This document shows positions 9,333 through 18,576 of a stretch of DNA of 64,000 nt, in pieces. The notes beneath the pieces are model-generated. The model searched no databases, was not told the origin of the DNA, and worked only from the letters and a program-made list of their open reading frames with translations. The stretch comes from Steroidobacter agaridevorans (GTDB taxonomy: Bacteria; Pseudomonadota; Gammaproteobacteria; Steroidobacterales; Steroidobacteraceae), in NCBI RefSeq assembly GCF_009932555.1, contig NZ_BLJO01000001.1, positions 763,230 to 827,229 of the forward strand, read 5' to 3'. Numbering within the stretch: the stretch's first letter is position 1; each line of letters starts with the position of its first letter. The position numbers and the translations under genes were made by a program.

Positions 9333-10475
9333 TTACTGAGTGCCGGCCGCCTCGCGCGGCGAGCTGGTCAAGCGCTTGATCAGCTCCGTTTCAGCCGCGC
9401 GGTACGGCTTGCCGTCGGCGCGGAACACGTCGTGGAACCAGATGGTCGGCTCTTCCGCCGTGTAGGGCTTCTTCCAGGAATCCCAGGGCATGCGCGTCTG
9501 CGTCTTGCCGTCGACCAGGCCCCAGTTGAACATGGCAATGTTGTGACGCTTGCCGAGCGGCAGCGAGTTGTCGAACGTGGAGCCATTGCCGCGCGCCATG
9601 TATTCCGTGCACAGCAGAGGACGGCCATAGGCTTGCAGCTGCTTCACGCGCCGCTCGAAAATTTCCGGCCAGCTGTAATCGTGGAAAGAAATCACATCCG
9701 ACTGCGTGATCTGAATCTTCTCGATGGCGTTCAGCTTGTCCAGCGTCGACCAGTCATCGTGATGCCACACGCCGCTGGTCAGAGGCTGCGTCGGCTTCTG
9801 CGAGCGCGCCCACTCGAACACCTGCGGCAGCAGTGTCTCGACATACTTCTGCTTGCCGACGTGCTTCGGATAGTTGCCGCCGCCGTCGTTATCGGGCTCG
9901 TTCCAAACGTCCCACGCCAGAATGCGTGAATCCTTCGCGAAGGCGCCGACCACGCCCTGCACGTACTCACGCAGCTTCGGGTACTGGGAAACATCTTCCA
10001 GGCGCGCGCGCCCCGGAGCCTGCACCCAACCCGAGTTGTGCACGCCGGGAATCGGCGGACGCTGCGGACCCAGCTTCACCTCGGGATCCCAGCAGCTGTC
10101 GAACAGCACGAACATGGGCTTGATGCCATGCTTGGCCGCGATCGTGAGGAATGCATCGATACGCTGCTTGAACCCCTTGGCGTCCTGCTCCCACAACAGA
10201 TTGTGCAGGTAGACGCGCATGGTGTTCATGCCGATGGCCTTGGCCCAACCCAGCTCCTTATCGATGGTCGCGGTATCGAAGGTGTCGGCCTGCCACATTT
10301 CCAGCTGGTTGATGGCATTGGCCGGAATGTAATTGGCGCCGACCAGCCACGGCTGGCGGTTGTACCACTCGTGCGCCTGCTGCTCGGTCCATCGCTCGGC
10401 CGCGAAGGCCGGAGCGGCGACCAACAGCGCCAGTTGCAGCAAGGCAACGAGCGCGATGGAGACAATTTTGTTCAT
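9333..10475 (-). CDS. Secreted GH5-like (clan GH-A) glycoside hydrolase
   Basis: A 380-residue protein with a clear signal peptide (MNKIVSIALVALLQLALLVA, cut near AFAAE) and a TIM-barrel glycosidase body. The acid/base Glu is visible in DVWNEPDN (middle of the protein) and the probable nucleophile Glu in LLCTEYMARG. The Y-N-R-Q-P-W-L-V-G-A-N-Y start is common in proteins annotated loosely as 1,4-beta-xylanase or cellulase-family hydrolases. It sits last in an operon after the dehydratase and mutarotase genes. Its product sugar is therefore probably fed to the oxidation route. Exact GH family and linkage are not determined. Confidence 0.85.
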   Translation of the reverse strand: MNKIVSIALVALLQLALLVAAPAFAAERWTEQQAHEWYNRQPWLVGANYIPANAINQLEMWQADTFDTATIDKELGWAKAIGMNTMRVYLHNLLWEQDAKGFKQRIDAFLTIAAKHGIKPMFVLFDSCWDPEVKLGPQRPPIPGVHNSGWVQAPGRARLEDVSQYPKLREYVQGVVGAFAKDSRILAWDVWNEPDNDGGGNYPKHVGKQKYVETLLPQVFEWARSQKPTQPLTSGVWHHDDWSTLDKLNAIEKIQITQSDVISFHDYSWPEIFERRVKQLQAYGRPLLCTEYMARGNGSTFDNSLPLGKRHNIAMFNWGLVDGKTQTRMPWDSWKKPYTAEEPTIWFHDVFRADGKPYRAAETELIKRLTSSPREAAGTQ

Positions 10476-10509
10476 GCGGTTTCTCCTATGACGGGCGGCG
10501 GCGGGCGCT

Positions 10510-11685
10510 TCAGTGCGCACGCGCTCCGTTGACAAACAAACGATAAACCAGGACGTTCCGATAAGTCGCGCCGGGCTCGAGTCGCGCCGAACCGAATTTC
10601 GGCTGGTTGGGCACATCCGGCGGCAGCTGCGGCTCGAGCACCAGAGCATCGCCCTGGCGATACAGACGGCCGGACTTGCCGATCACGCTGCCGTCCAGAA
10701 AGTTGCCCGAGTAGAACTGCAACGCCGGCTGGTTCGACAGCAGCTCGAAGCCACGACCGGTGGTCGGCTCCTCCACTCGCGCCACCAGGCGCGGCTCCTT
10801 GGCCACGTCGCGAGCAATCATGAAGTTGTGATCGTAACCTTTGCCGTAGACGATCTGCGGGTCGCGCGCTGCACGCACGCGGGCGCCAATCGGTTGCGGC
10901 TTCCGGAAATCGAACACCGTATCCGCGACCGGCTGCAACTCGCCCGTCGGAATCAGCTTGTCATTCACCGGCGTGTAGTGTTCCGCGGGAATGGTGAGGA
11001 TGTGGCCCATCGCTCCCACTGCGGCGCCCTCGCCCGCCAGATTCCAATAGGCGTGATTGGTGATATTCGCAATCGTCGGACGATCGGTCGTCGCCGTGTA
11101 CTCGATGCGCAGCTCGTTCGACTCGTTCAACGAGTAGGTCGCGAAGACCGTCAGCGTGCCCGGATAGCCTTGATCGCCATCCTTGCTGACATAGCGCATG
11201 CGAACCGACGCCGTGTCGCCGCGCTTCACTTCCACGACTTCCCACAGAACTTTGTCGAAGCCGCGCTCGCCGCCGTGCAACGCCTGGCCATTGTTATTGC
11301 GTGGCGTCTGGTAGACCTTGCCGTCCAGCGTGAACTTGCCATCGGCCAAGCGATTGGCGAAGCGGCCCACGGTCGCGCCGAAATACTCGGGCTTGGCGAG
11401 GTAGCCATCGAGCGAGGCATAACCCAAGGTCACATCGGCAAGCTTGCCGTCACGATCCGGCATCACCAGCGACTGCAGGGCCGCGCCGTAAGTGATCACC
11501 GCCGCTCTCACACCCTTGGCATTGCGCAAGGTGACTGCTTCGACCGCGCGACCGTCGGCCAGCTTGCCGAAGGATGCGCGTGCATAGTCGGCAGCCTGCG
11601 CGCCTTGACTCATGAACGACATGGCGCAAATCAGGCTTAGCGGCGCGACGCTGGCCAGCGTCGCGCTCATCGAACGTCTCGACAT
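10510..11685 (-). CDS. galM: Aldose 1-epimerase (galactose mutarotase), exported
   Basis: A 391-residue GalM-type mutarotase that interconverts alpha and beta anomers of galactose-like sugars. It carries an N-terminal signal peptide of about 31 residues ending GAQA-AD, so it probably acts in the periplasm, unlike E. coli GalM. Family motifs visible are FANRLADG, LHGGERGFDK, the catalytic His in NITNHAYWNLAG, GYDHNF, and the late Glu in LVLEPQLPPD. ATG 11685 has GGGGGC upstream. It lies 25 bp behind the dehydratase gene in the same operon. Providing the right anomer would help the 1-dehydrogenase or the transporter. Confidence 0.93.
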   Translation of the reverse strand: MSRRSMSATLASVAPLSLICAMSFMSQGAQAADYARASFGKLADGRAVEAVTLRNAKGVRAAVITYGAALQSLVMPDRDGKLADVTLGYASLDGYLAKPEYFGATVGRFANRLADGKFTLDGKVYQTPRNNNGQALHGGERGFDKVLWEVVEVKRGDTASVRMRYVSKDGDQGYPGTLTVFATYSLNESNELRIEYTATTDRPTIANITNHAYWNLAGEGAAVGAMGHILTIPAEHYTPVNDKLIPTGELQPVADTVFDFRKPQPIGARVRAARDPQIVYGKGYDHNFMIARDVAKEPRLVARVEEPTTGRGFELLSNQPALQFYSGNFLDGSVIGKSGRLYRQGDALVLEPQLPPDVPNQPKFGSARLEPGATYRNVLVYRLFVNGARAH

Positions 11686-11710
11686 CGAATTGCCCCCAAC
11701 TGACTTGGAA

Positions 11711-13510
11711 CTAGTGGCTGTCGCGCAGGTTGTCCACGGTCTGCGCCAGTCGCTGATATTTCACGGCCATTTCGAGCACCGCGCCGGTTTCGAACTGACC
11801 CGTCAGCGAGCGATGGATTTCCTGCCACGGCGTTTGTGACTTCGGATACGTCGGTCCCGCAGCCTCGGCTTCTTTGCGACGCGCGGCGAGCTCTTGATCC
11901 TCGATCAGCACGCGAACTTCACGGCGGCGCAGATCGATACGCACGCGATCGCCAGTGCGGAGCAAGGACAGACCGCCGCCGACCGCGGCTTCGGGCGACG
12001 CGTTGAGAATCGAGGGCGAGCCCGACGTTCCGGACTGCCGGCCATCGCCGATGCAAGGCAATGCATCCACGCCGGCGCGAATCAGCGCGGCGGGCGGACG
12101 CATGTTCACGACTTCTGCACCGCCGGGATAGCCGATCGGACCCGTGCCGCGAATCACCAGAATCGAACGATCGTCGATGCCCAGTGCGGGATCGTCGATG
12201 CGCGAGTGATAATCCTCGGGACCGTCGAACACGACGACCTTGCCCTCGAACGCATCCGGATCCTTCGGATCGGACAGATAGCGTGCACGGAAGTCCGGCG
12301 AGATCACGCTGGTCTTCATGATCGCCGAATCGAACAGATTGCCCCTGAGCACGGTCAGTCCGGCGGTAGGCTTCAGCGGCCGCGCGAAGGGACGGATAAC
12401 GTCTTCGTCGACGATGCGAGTATTTGCGCAGTTCTCGCCGATGGTTTTGCCGTTCACAGTCAGCGCGTCGCCCGCGATCAGGCCCGCACGGATCAACTCC
12501 CCAACCACGGCAGGCACACCGCCCGCGCGATAGAAGTCCTCACCGAGGTACTCGCCGGCCGGCTGCAAATTCACGAGCAACGGCACATCGCGGCCATGGC
12601 GCTCCCAATCTTCGAGCGTCAGTTCCACACCGATATGGCGCGCAATGGCGTTCAGGTGGATCGGCGCGTTGGTCGAACCGCCGAGCGCCGAGTTCACTCG
12701 AATCGCATTGAGGAATGCGTCGCGAGTAAGAATGTCCGAGGGCTTGCGATCTGCGTTCACCAGCTCGACGATGGTCAAGCCAGTGCGGTACGCACACTCC
12801 TGTCGGTCGCGATAAGGCGCCGGAATGGCAGCGGATCCGGGCAGCGACATGCCGAGCGCTTCGGTCAGCGAGTTCATGGTCGTGGCCGTGCCCATGGTGT
12901 TGCAGAAGCCAGTCGACGGCGCCGACGACGCCACCAGGCGCACGAAGCCTTGATAGTCGATCTCGCCCGCCGCGAGCATGCTGCGTGCCTTCCAGACGAT
13001 GGTGCCCGAACCGACGCGTCGCCCTTCGTAGAAGCCATTGAGCATCGGGCCCACGGACAGCGCGATGGCCGGCAGATTCACCGTGGCGGCCGCCATCAAC
13101 GCAGCGGGCGTCGTCTTGTCGCAGCCGATGGTCAGCACCACGCCATCCAGGGGATAGCCGAACAGCGTCTCGACCAGGCTCAGGTAAGCGAGGTTGCGAT
13201 CCAGGCCCGCGGTCGGGCGCTTGCCGGTCTCTTGAATCGGATGCAGCGGAAACTCGAGCGGAATGCCGCCGGCTTCGCGAATGCCGGCCTTGACGCGCTC
13301 GGCCAGGATCAGGTGCTGGCGGTTGCAGGGTGTGAGGTCGCTGCCGGTCTGCGCGATGCCGATGATGGGCCGGTCGCTCTGCAGCTCCTCGATCGACAGC
13401 CCATAATTCAGGTACTTCTCGATATAGAGCGCGGTCATGTCCGGATTCGACGGATTGTCGAACCAGGAACGCGAACGCAGTTTCCGACGGCCTTGCCCAT
13501 TCTCGCTCAT
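11711..13510 (-). CDS. IlvD/Edd-family sugar-acid dehydratase (L-arabonate / D-xylonate / D-galactonate type)
   Basis: A 599-residue dehydratase that removes water from an aldonate to give the 2-keto-3-deoxy acid. Iron-sulfur cluster cysteines appear in [10 protein letters not shown] and [14 protein letters not shown]. The N-terminal [20 protein letters not shown] block is typical of the pentonate dehydratase branch rather than of IlvD or Edd. The ATG at 13510 has AGGGG upstream. It is the first gene of the dehydratase-mutarotase-glycosidase operon and is divergent from the aldose dehydrogenase. Family is certain. Which aldonate it uses is inferred from the neighbouring galactose/arabinose-type dehydrogenase. 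Confidence 0.92.
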   Translation of the reverse strand: MSENGQGRRKLRSRSWFDNPSNPDMTALYIEKYLNYGLSIEELQSDRPIIGIAQTGSDLTPCNRQHLILAERVKAGIREAGGIPLEFPLHPIQETGKRPTAGLDRNLAYLSLVETLFGYPLDGVVLTIGCDKTTPAALMAAATVNLPAIALSVGPMLNGFYEGRRVGSGTIVWKARSMLAAGEIDYQGFVRLVASSAPSTGFCNTMGTATTMNSLTEALGMSLPGSAAIPAPYRDRQECAYRTGLTIVELVNADRKPSDILTRDAFLNAIRVNSALGGSTNAPIHLNAIARHIGVELTLEDWERHGRDVPLLVNLQPAGEYLGEDFYRAGGVPAVVGELIRAGLIAGDALTVNGKTIGENCANTRIVDEDVIRPFARPLKPTAGLTVLRGNLFDSAIMKTSVISPDFRARYLSDPKDPDAFEGKVVVFDGPEDYHSRIDDPALGIDDRSILVIRGTGPIGYPGGAEVVNMRPPAALIRAGVDALPCIGDGRQSGTSGSPSILNASPEAAVGGGLSLLRTGDRVRIDLRRREVRVLIEDQELAARRKEAEAAGPTYPKSQTPWQEIHRSLTGQFETGAVLEMAVKYQRLAQTVDNLRDSH

Positions 13511-13576
13511 TCAAATCCCCTGTCGCCGAAGCGGCCCCGCTGTTGCTATTGGCGGTGTCGCAGTCTATAAAGCCTA

Positions 13577-13590
13577 TATATCATATAAAT
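13577..13590. promoter_or_regulatory. AT-rich palindrome in the divergent sugar-oxidation promoter
   Basis: TATATCATATA (13577-13587) is a palindrome around a central C. Together with the following bases it contains TCATATAAAT, the reverse complement of the core of the inverted repeat in front of the FadR-type regulator gene (5643-5652). It lies between the divergent dehydratase and dehydrogenase genes and is a candidate common operator. Confidence 0.45.
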
Positions 13591-13673
13591 CAGCTTTGCC
13601 GCGACGAAGATAGCCGCAAGCGTTGGCAAATGCCAGCGCCCTATCGCCGGCCCGGCTCGACGAGGTTCACAAG

Positions 13674-14606
13674 GTGGGATCAGCAGCGATCAGACTCGCG
13701 CTCGTAGGAGTGGGAAAAATAGCGCGGGACCAGCACTTACCCGCGCTGGCGCGCAATCCGGCCTTCGAGCTGGTCGCGGCGGTGAACCGCGATGGCCCCC
13801 TCACCCACGTGTCCACATTTTCTGACATCGCCGCGATGCTGGCCTCCGGCATCGAGGTCGATGCCGTGTCCTTGTGCACGCCGCCCGCCTGTCGCTACGA
13901 GCTCGCGCGCGAAGCGATCGAGGCCGGACTTCACGTAATGCTGGAAAAGCCGCCGGCGGCGAGCGTCGCAGAGGTCCATGATCTCGAGCAACGAGCGCAA
14001 CAGCGCGGGCTGACCCTCTTTACGACCTGGCATTCGCGCGAAGCGGCTGGCGTCGAGCCGGCGCGTGAGTGGCTCAGCGAACGGACCATCGAAAGCGTTC
14101 GCGTCACCTGGAAGGAAGACATTCGCGTCTGGCATCCCGGCCAGCACTGGATCCTGCAGGCCGGCGGCATGGGCGTGTTCGATCCGGGCATCAACGCGCT
14201 GTCCATCCTGACGCGCATCCTGCCGGACAAGCTGACGATGCGCTCGGCGACACTGGAATATCCCAGCAACTGGGAATCGCCGATCGCGGCGGAAGTCGCG
14301 ATGTCGCACGGCTCAGCCGCGCGAGTGCAAGCCTCGTTCGACTTTCTGTATTCGGGCACGCCCTGCTGGGACATCGAAGTGCTCACCGACGAGCAGACGC
14401 TGCTGCTCGCCGAGGGCGGCAGCCGGTTGTATATCGATGAAATGCCGCACCTGGCAGCCGCCGATCAGGAATACGCGCGACTGTACCAGCGCTTCGCCGA
14501 GCTGATCGCGGCCGGCAACAGCGATGTCGACTCGACACCATTGCAACTCGTCGCGGACGCCTTCAAGCTCGGCCACCGCCAGCAAAGCGCCGCCTTCCAT
14601 TTCTAA
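13674..14606 (+). CDS. Gfo/Idh/MocA-family aldose 1-dehydrogenase (galactose/arabinose type)
   Basis: A 310-residue NAD(P)-dependent oxidoreductase. The Rossmann motif is ALVGVGKIARDQHLPAL at the extreme N-terminus, followed by the catalytic Lys region HVMLEKPPAAS and the GQHWILQAGGMGVFDPGINALS block. That block is characteristic of the D-galactose 1-dehydrogenase / L-arabinose 1-dehydrogenase branch. I prefer GTG 13674 (GAGG nine bases upstream, product starting right at the Rossmann fold) over TTG 13623. It would make the aldonolactone that, after hydrolysis, feeds the divergent dehydratase. No lactonase gene is seen in this locus. Confidence 0.87.
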   Translation: MGSAAIRLALVGVGKIARDQHLPALARNPAFELVAAVNRDGPLTHVSTFSDIAAMLASGIEVDAVSLCTPPACRYELAREAIEAGLHVMLEKPPAASVAEVHDLEQRAQQRGLTLFTTWHSREAAGVEPAREWLSERTIESVRVTWKEDIRVWHPGQHWILQAGGMGVFDPGINALSILTRILPDKLTMRSATLEYPSNWESPIAAEVAMSHGSAARVQASFDFLYSGTPCWDIEVLTDEQTLLLAEGGSRLYIDEMPHLAAADQEYARLYQRFAELIAAGNSDVDSTPLQLVADAFKLGHRQQSAAFHF

Positions 14607-14653
14607 AGCGGCCTTGCCTGAACGGCCCGCGACACGGATAGAGAACAACAGAC

Positions 14654-16216
14654 ATGCAGCTAGCCACGCTCGATCTGATCATCATTGTCATCTACGCCAT
14701 CGGCCTGTTCACCCTCGCGCAGTGGGTGTCGCGCGAGCGCGGCGGCCAGGAAAAAGACTCGGCGGAATACTTTCTGGCGTCCAAGACCCTGCCCTGGTGG
14801 GCCATCGGCGCCTCGCTGATCGCCGCCAACATCTCGGCCGAGCAGATCGTCGGCATGTCGGGTTCGGGCTATGCCCTCGGACTTGCGATCGCTTCCTATG
14901 AATGGATGGCGGCGCTGACGCTGCTGATCGTCGGCAAATGGTTCCTGCCGATCTTCCTGGCGAACAAGATCTACACCATGCCGCAGTTCCTGGAAGAGCG
15001 TTACGGAACGCGGATCCGCACCCTGATGGCGGTGTTCTGGCTCGGTCTGTATGTGTTCGTGAATCTCACTTCCATCATCTGGCTGGGCTCGATCGCGGTG
15101 GCGAAGGTCACCGGCGCCGATCAGACCTGGGCGCTGGTGGGCTTGGGTCTGTTCGCGCTCGTGTATCAGTTGCGTGGTGGATTGCGTGCGGTTGCCATGA
15201 CCGACATCGTGCAAGTGTCCTTGCTGGTGCTCGGCGGCCTGATGGTGTCGTACCTGACGCTGAACAAGATCAGTGGCGGTAACGGCATCGTGGCGGGCTT
15301 CGATACATTGCTCGAGCGCGCGCCGGGACATTTCCACATGATCCTCGACGCCGCGCACCCCTATTACAAGGATCTGCCCGGCCTGTCGGTGCTGATCGGC
15401 GGCATGTGGATCGCGAACCTCAGCTACTGGGGCTTCAATCAATACATCATTCAGCGCGCATTGGCGGCGAAGAGCCTGGCCGAAGCGCAGAAGGGCGTGA
15501 TCTTCGCGGCCTTCCTGAAGTTGCTGATGCCCGTGATCATCGTGCTGCCGGGCATCGCCGCGGTGATTCTCGCGCCGGATCTGGCGAAGCCCGATGAGGC
15601 TTATCCGACGATGATGCGGCTGCTGCCCACCGGCATCGCCGGCCTGGTGTTCGCGGCGCTGATCGCGGCGATCATTGCGTCCACCGCGTCCAAGATCAAT
15701 TCCATCGCGACCATCTTCACGCTGGACATCTACAACAAGATGGGCCAGCCGAAGCCCGAGAAGCAGCTCGTGCGGGTCGGACGCATCACCGCGGCCGTTT
15801 CCATCCTGCTAGCGATCGTGACGGCGCGTCCGCTGCTCGGCAGCTTCGATCAGGCGTTCCAATACATCCAGGAGTACACGGGCTTCTTCACGCCGGGCAT
15901 CGTCGTGATCTTCATGCTCGGCTTGTTCTGGAAGCGCGCCACCGAAGCCGGCGCGCTCGCCGCGACGATCGGTTCCTTCGCCCTGTCGATTGGGATCAAA
16001 GCGCTGTGGCCTGGCCTGCCCTTCATGGATCGCATGATGGTCGTGTTCCTGCTGGCCCTCGCACTCGCGGTCGTGTTCTCGCTGTGGCAACCGACCGAGG
16101 CCTCGAAGAGCCAGGTCAACACCACGGATGTGAGTTACAAGACTTCGGCGAGCTTCAACATGTGCTCGCTCGGCGTGGTGCTGATCCTCACCGCGCTCTA
16201 CACGGTCTGGTGGTAG
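14654..16216 (+). CDS. Sodium/solute symporter (SSS family), sugar type
   Basis: A 520-residue inner-membrane transporter with about 13-14 membrane segments. It is of the vSGLT-like branch: the ISAEQIVGMSGSGYALGLAI block, YTMPQFLEERYG, GLRAVAMTDIVQ and the late NSIATIFTLDIYNK motif are all visible. It would couple sugar uptake to sodium. It follows the dehydrogenase by 47 bp on the same strand and is surely in its operon, so the aldose oxidised there is its likely cargo. Confidence 0.93.
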   Translation: MQLATLDLIIIVIYAIGLFTLAQWVSRERGGQEKDSAEYFLASKTLPWWAIGASLIAANISAEQIVGMSGSGYALGLAIASYEWMAALTLLIVGKWFLPIFLANKIYTMPQFLEERYGTRIRTLMAVFWLGLYVFVNLTSIIWLGSIAVAKVTGADQTWALVGLGLFALVYQLRGGLRAVAMTDIVQVSLLVLGGLMVSYLTLNKISGGNGIVAGFDTLLERAPGHFHMILDAAHPYYKDLPGLSVLIGGMWIANLSYWGFNQYIIQRALAAKSLAEAQKGVIFAAFLKLLMPVIIVLPGIAAVILAPDLAKPDEAYPTMMRLLPTGIAGLVFAALIAAIIASTASKINSIATIFTLDIYNKMGQPKPEKQLVRVGRITAAVSILLAIVTARPLLGSFDQAFQYIQEYTGFFTPGIVVIFMLGLFWKRATEAGALAATIGSFALSIGIKALWPGLPFMDRMMVVFLLALALAVVFSLWQPTEASKSQVNTTDVSYKTSASFNMCSLGVVLILTALYTVWW

Positions 16217-17053
16217 TCAATTAAGTTCGGCAACGAGGGCCGTGATCTGATCGATCACGGCGCTGGGCAGCGAGGCTCGTACGATCGCCTGGTAATGTGC
16301 CCTAGGGTCACGGAAGAATGCCGCAGGCAGGATTCCATAGTGGCGCAACGCCTCCTCCACCTGCGACAGGCCAACATCTTCAGCACGCCGGTACGCCATC
16401 ACGCCTTTTGCCACGCGCTCCTCTTTCGAAGAAAAGTCTTCGAAGGGCAGATCGTACCCTTTGCCAAAGTATGAGAATGAAACTCTCGGGCGCAGCGCGA
16501 GATATTTCACGGCTCTCCAATGAAACGTCGCGTAAGCCTCGGTGACCGATGGCGCCACTATGTTCTCTTGCTCCCAGCGGAAGAACTGATTGAAGAGCTC
16601 CTCCCTGCTCTCCCGGCTGAACTGACTGCCGAGATCCTTGGACCTGTGGCACTCATACAGGACCTTTGCGAAGTCCTTACCGATGATGGACCTTATGAGG
16701 TCAGTCTCTTCGTGGTCTCGCGTGTAGTAATACAACGCATAAGACTCGGCGCAAACCCTGCGGTTGATGTCCCTGAACCTATCAGCGAACTCTGACAACG
16801 AGTCCAGATGCTGCTTGATGAGCCAGGGCGTCAGCAGGTATTGAATGGATAGAACCTTTCCGCCGAACATGCCCTTTTTGAAGTATCCGGAAGCCCATAG
16901 AGCCCCATGTGCGGCAATCAGCGGGAAAACATTCCTGTTCCCGGAGGCCTCATACATGTGGTGGTAGACGCAAGCCCGCTGGCTCAAATCACTCAAGCCA
17001 CCCGCCAAGGCGTAACCCTTTTTGCGCAGTGTCTCGTACGCTTCCCTGGTCAT
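16217..17053 (-). CDS. Hypothetical protein, 278 residues, in cassette-like island
   Basis: I do not recognise this soluble protein. It has no signal peptide or membrane segment. It is rich in aromatic and basic residues (YHHMYEASGNRN, YALYYYTRDHEE, HWRAVKYLALRPRVSFSYFG) and ends VIDQITALVAELN. ATG 17053 follows GGGAG at a good distance; an upstream in-frame extension of 18 residues is unlikely. It is the last gene of a run of minus-strand small genes. A shard matching its 3' end (about 27 of 32 bases) lies at 17614-17645. Translation pattern and start signal support a real gene; function is unknown. Confidence 0.6.
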   Translation of the reverse strand: MTREAYETLRKKGYALAGGLSDLSQRACVYHHMYEASGNRNVFPLIAAHGALWASGYFKKGMFGGKVLSIQYLLTPWLIKQHLDSLSEFADRFRDINRRVCAESYALYYYTRDHEETDLIRSIIGKDFAKVLYECHRSKDLGSQFSRESREELFNQFFRWEQENIVAPSVTEAYATFHWRAVKYLALRPRVSFSYFGKGYDLPFEDFSSKEERVAKGVMAYRRAEDVGLSQVEEALRHYGILPAAFFRDPRAHYQAIVRASLPSAVIDQITALVAELN

Positions 17054-17082
17054 GGTTGCTCCCTGCGTGTTCTGCGCATCGC

Positions 17083-17388
17083 TCACCTCGCGACAAGATG
17101 AACGCACCTGTCATAAAGCCAAAGCAGCGGCAGCGAAGCCACGACGGCCACTCCGAGAAACACAAGATACATTGCCGCGCCAGCAGGCCCGGCAAATATC
17201 ACTGCCGCCAACCCACTGAGAAGGGGAACGAACATTGCGAGCAAGCCAAACGCTATGGAACGCAACCAGGGCACGCTGACTCTGGCTCCGCACGCGGCAC
17301 ACTCGATCGTGCGCGCCGGCCCCAGAAAATGCTTCTGCAAGTACGAGAACGTCGGCTCTCCGCAGCTGGGACACGCGTACGATTTCAT
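17083..17388 (-). CDS. Small membrane protein with N-terminal zinc ribbon
   Basis: A 101-residue protein starting MKSYACPSCGEPTF. Two CxxC pairs (CPSCG and CAACG, about residues 6-35) should form a zinc ribbon, followed by two membrane helices. Function is unknown; similar small proteins are common in integron-like arrays. Two broken copies of parts of this gene occur nearby: its C-terminal coding end at 20144-20229 and an internal piece at 18522-18556. It therefore belongs to a locally duplicated family. The 3' end lies 29 bp upstream of the next gene's start. Confidence 0.65.
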   Translation of the reverse strand: MKSYACPSCGEPTFSYLQKHFLGPARTIECAACGARVSVPWLRSIAFGLLAMFVPLLSGLAAVIFAGPAGAAMYLVFLGVAVVASLPLLWLYDRCVHLVAR

Positions 17389-17422
17389 AGAATCCAACGC
17401 CAACGATGAGTGGCTCGCGGAG

Positions 17423-17445
17423 ATCTAACGATGCGCTTGTTATAC
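17423..17445 (-). repeat. attC-like short inverted repeat, copy 1
   Basis: On the coding (minus) strand this reads GTATAAC, nine bases, GTTAGAT, matching the integron core-site patterns RYYYAAC and GTTRRRY. It overlaps the stop codon of the gene shard at 17440-17590. The central variable stem of a normal attC (57 bp or more) is missing. This is therefore a collapsed or relic site at best. Confidence 0.45.
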
Positions 17446-17590
17446 GCGCTCATGTGCATTCAACGCGGCAACGAATGCGATGATACTTGGCCTGACCGAT
17501 GGATGCATTTCCACCCATGCCGGATCCAGGTATTCGACAACCGTCCTGCCGTCGAGGAGGTCCAGGACGGATGAGCTCTGCGACGCCTGT
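17440..17590 (-). pseudogene. Truncated 3' copy of the 19101-19388 gene
   Basis: Translating the minus strand gives SSSVLDLLDGRTVVEYLD and onward to NAHERV plus stop. It is nearly identical to the last ~48 residues of the intact 95-residue gene at 19101-19388. The 5' half is absent, with similarity ending near 17590. It ends in an attC-like repeat exactly as the intact copy does. Confidence 0.7.
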
Positions 17591-17613
17591 GGCGGTAAAG
17601 TCACATCCGTTCG

Positions 17614-17645
17614 TCATCGAGCGCCGTGATCTGATCGATTGCGGC
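17614..17645 (-). pseudogene. Shard of the 16217-17053 gene end
   Basis: Seventeen consecutive bases (17623-17639) are identical to 16239-16255, with flanking matches to about 27 of 32. The stretch encodes IDQITAL, the C-terminal end of the 278-residue gene. It directly abuts the stop of the HARE-HTH/GIY-YIG gene. Confidence 0.5.
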
Positions 17646-18437
17646 TCATAGTTTCTTCTTCAATTCATCCATCAGCTTCACAATCTGGGTTTTCTGAATC
17701 TCTGGATCTTCCACCTGAAGGAATTCAACCGCGCGGAAATCGTCACCACGCTTTCTATTCTGCGGTGGCTCAAGCCCCTCGATCAGAAGCGCCTCCATAG
17801 TAACGATAAGCATGCTCAAATCGTACGTCACATTCTTCGTCGTTTTGAGCGAGGCGTCGTCCGCGACCGAGTACACGCCGAACCAAGAGAAGCGGTCCCA
17901 CCTTCCGTTCAGGCGATCCACAATGTGTTGACGTAAACGCGTTCCGAGCGGCTGGTCAGTAGTTCGGCCCACATATACGACGGCGCGCCCATCGTGAAGA
18001 AGGTAAACGCCTTTCTGATTGCAGAAATCCACAGCGGTGCTTCCGGGTTGCTGCTGTCCGAGTATCTTTGGAGTTGCCGTCCACAGCACGTTCGCTCGCG
18101 ACCAATACATCCCGAAGGCGTTGATCAGGCCGGTGTTTTCCGAATCCGCAATTAGCGCCTGGTCTTCTGACGCAGACATCACCCCTGCAACTGGATTGCT
18201 CTGTGCCAGCTCTCGAAGCCAATAGCGCCCACGGTCTACGCGAATGAAAGGCGACGCGTTTCCCTCTGCCTGAAGCGACGTGGAGATGACGCTGTTCACC
18301 GTAGCGGCAGGGGTTGCGCCAAACTCCGCCCGTAGTTCCTGTTCTGCAATCTCTTCCGCTATGTCCGTGTAGTGCATAGCCTCAGCACTGTTTCGAAGCA
18401 CTCTTGTTATCGCTTCTCTCCAGCTAAGATCTGCCAC
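17646..18437 (-). CDS. HARE-HTH domain fused to GIY-YIG-like nuclease
   Basis: A 263-residue soluble protein. Residues 1-75 fit a HARE-HTH winged helix (LSWREAITRVLRNSAEAMHY ... FIRVDRGRYWLRE), a domain known from restriction-type and chromatin proteins. From about residue 143 a GIY-YIG pattern appears: GVYLLHD, then VVYVGRT at 153-159, an Arg-rich helix (GTRLRQH), and a late Glu/Asn segment (EALLIEGLEPPQNRKRG). GTG 18437 has GGAG nine bases upstream; the longer open frame runs into shards of other genes. A DNA-cleaving, possibly defensive role is inference. It stands alone without a methylase. Confidence 0.72.
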   Translation of the reverse strand: MADLSWREAITRVLRNSAEAMHYTDIAEEIAEQELRAEFGATPAATVNSVISTSLQAEGNASPFIRVDRGRYWLRELAQSNPVAGVMSASEDQALIADSENTGLINAFGMYWSRANVLWTATPKILGQQQPGSTAVDFCNQKGVYLLHDGRAVVYVGRTTDQPLGTRLRQHIVDRLNGRWDRFSWFGVYSVADDASLKTTKNVTYDLSMLIVTMEALLIEGLEPPQNRKRGDDFRAVEFLQVEDPEIQKTQIVKLMDELKKKL

Positions 18438-18521
18438 TACGTCATCTCCTTCGAAGTTGTGATCTGATTCAGGCCGAACGCCGCGCGTCATGCGCGCGCG
18501 TTTGCAACGTTGTTCATGACT

Positions 18522-18556
18522 GCCAACCCGCCGAGAAGGGGAACGAACATTGCGAG
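18522..18556 (-). pseudogene. Internal shard of the zinc-ribbon membrane gene
   Basis: Thirty-three of 35 bases match 17207-17241, encoding part of the first membrane helix (LAMFVPLLSGLA). It lies just upstream of the HARE-HTH/GIY-YIG gene, with no start or stop of its own. Confidence 0.6.
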
Positions 18557-18576
18557 GCACGAATGAGCGTCTAGCT

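Noticed and set aside
11894-13570. 558-residue frame opposite the sugar-acid dehydratase gene
   Set aside because: Shadow frame; the iron-sulfur dehydratase on the other strand is unmistakable.
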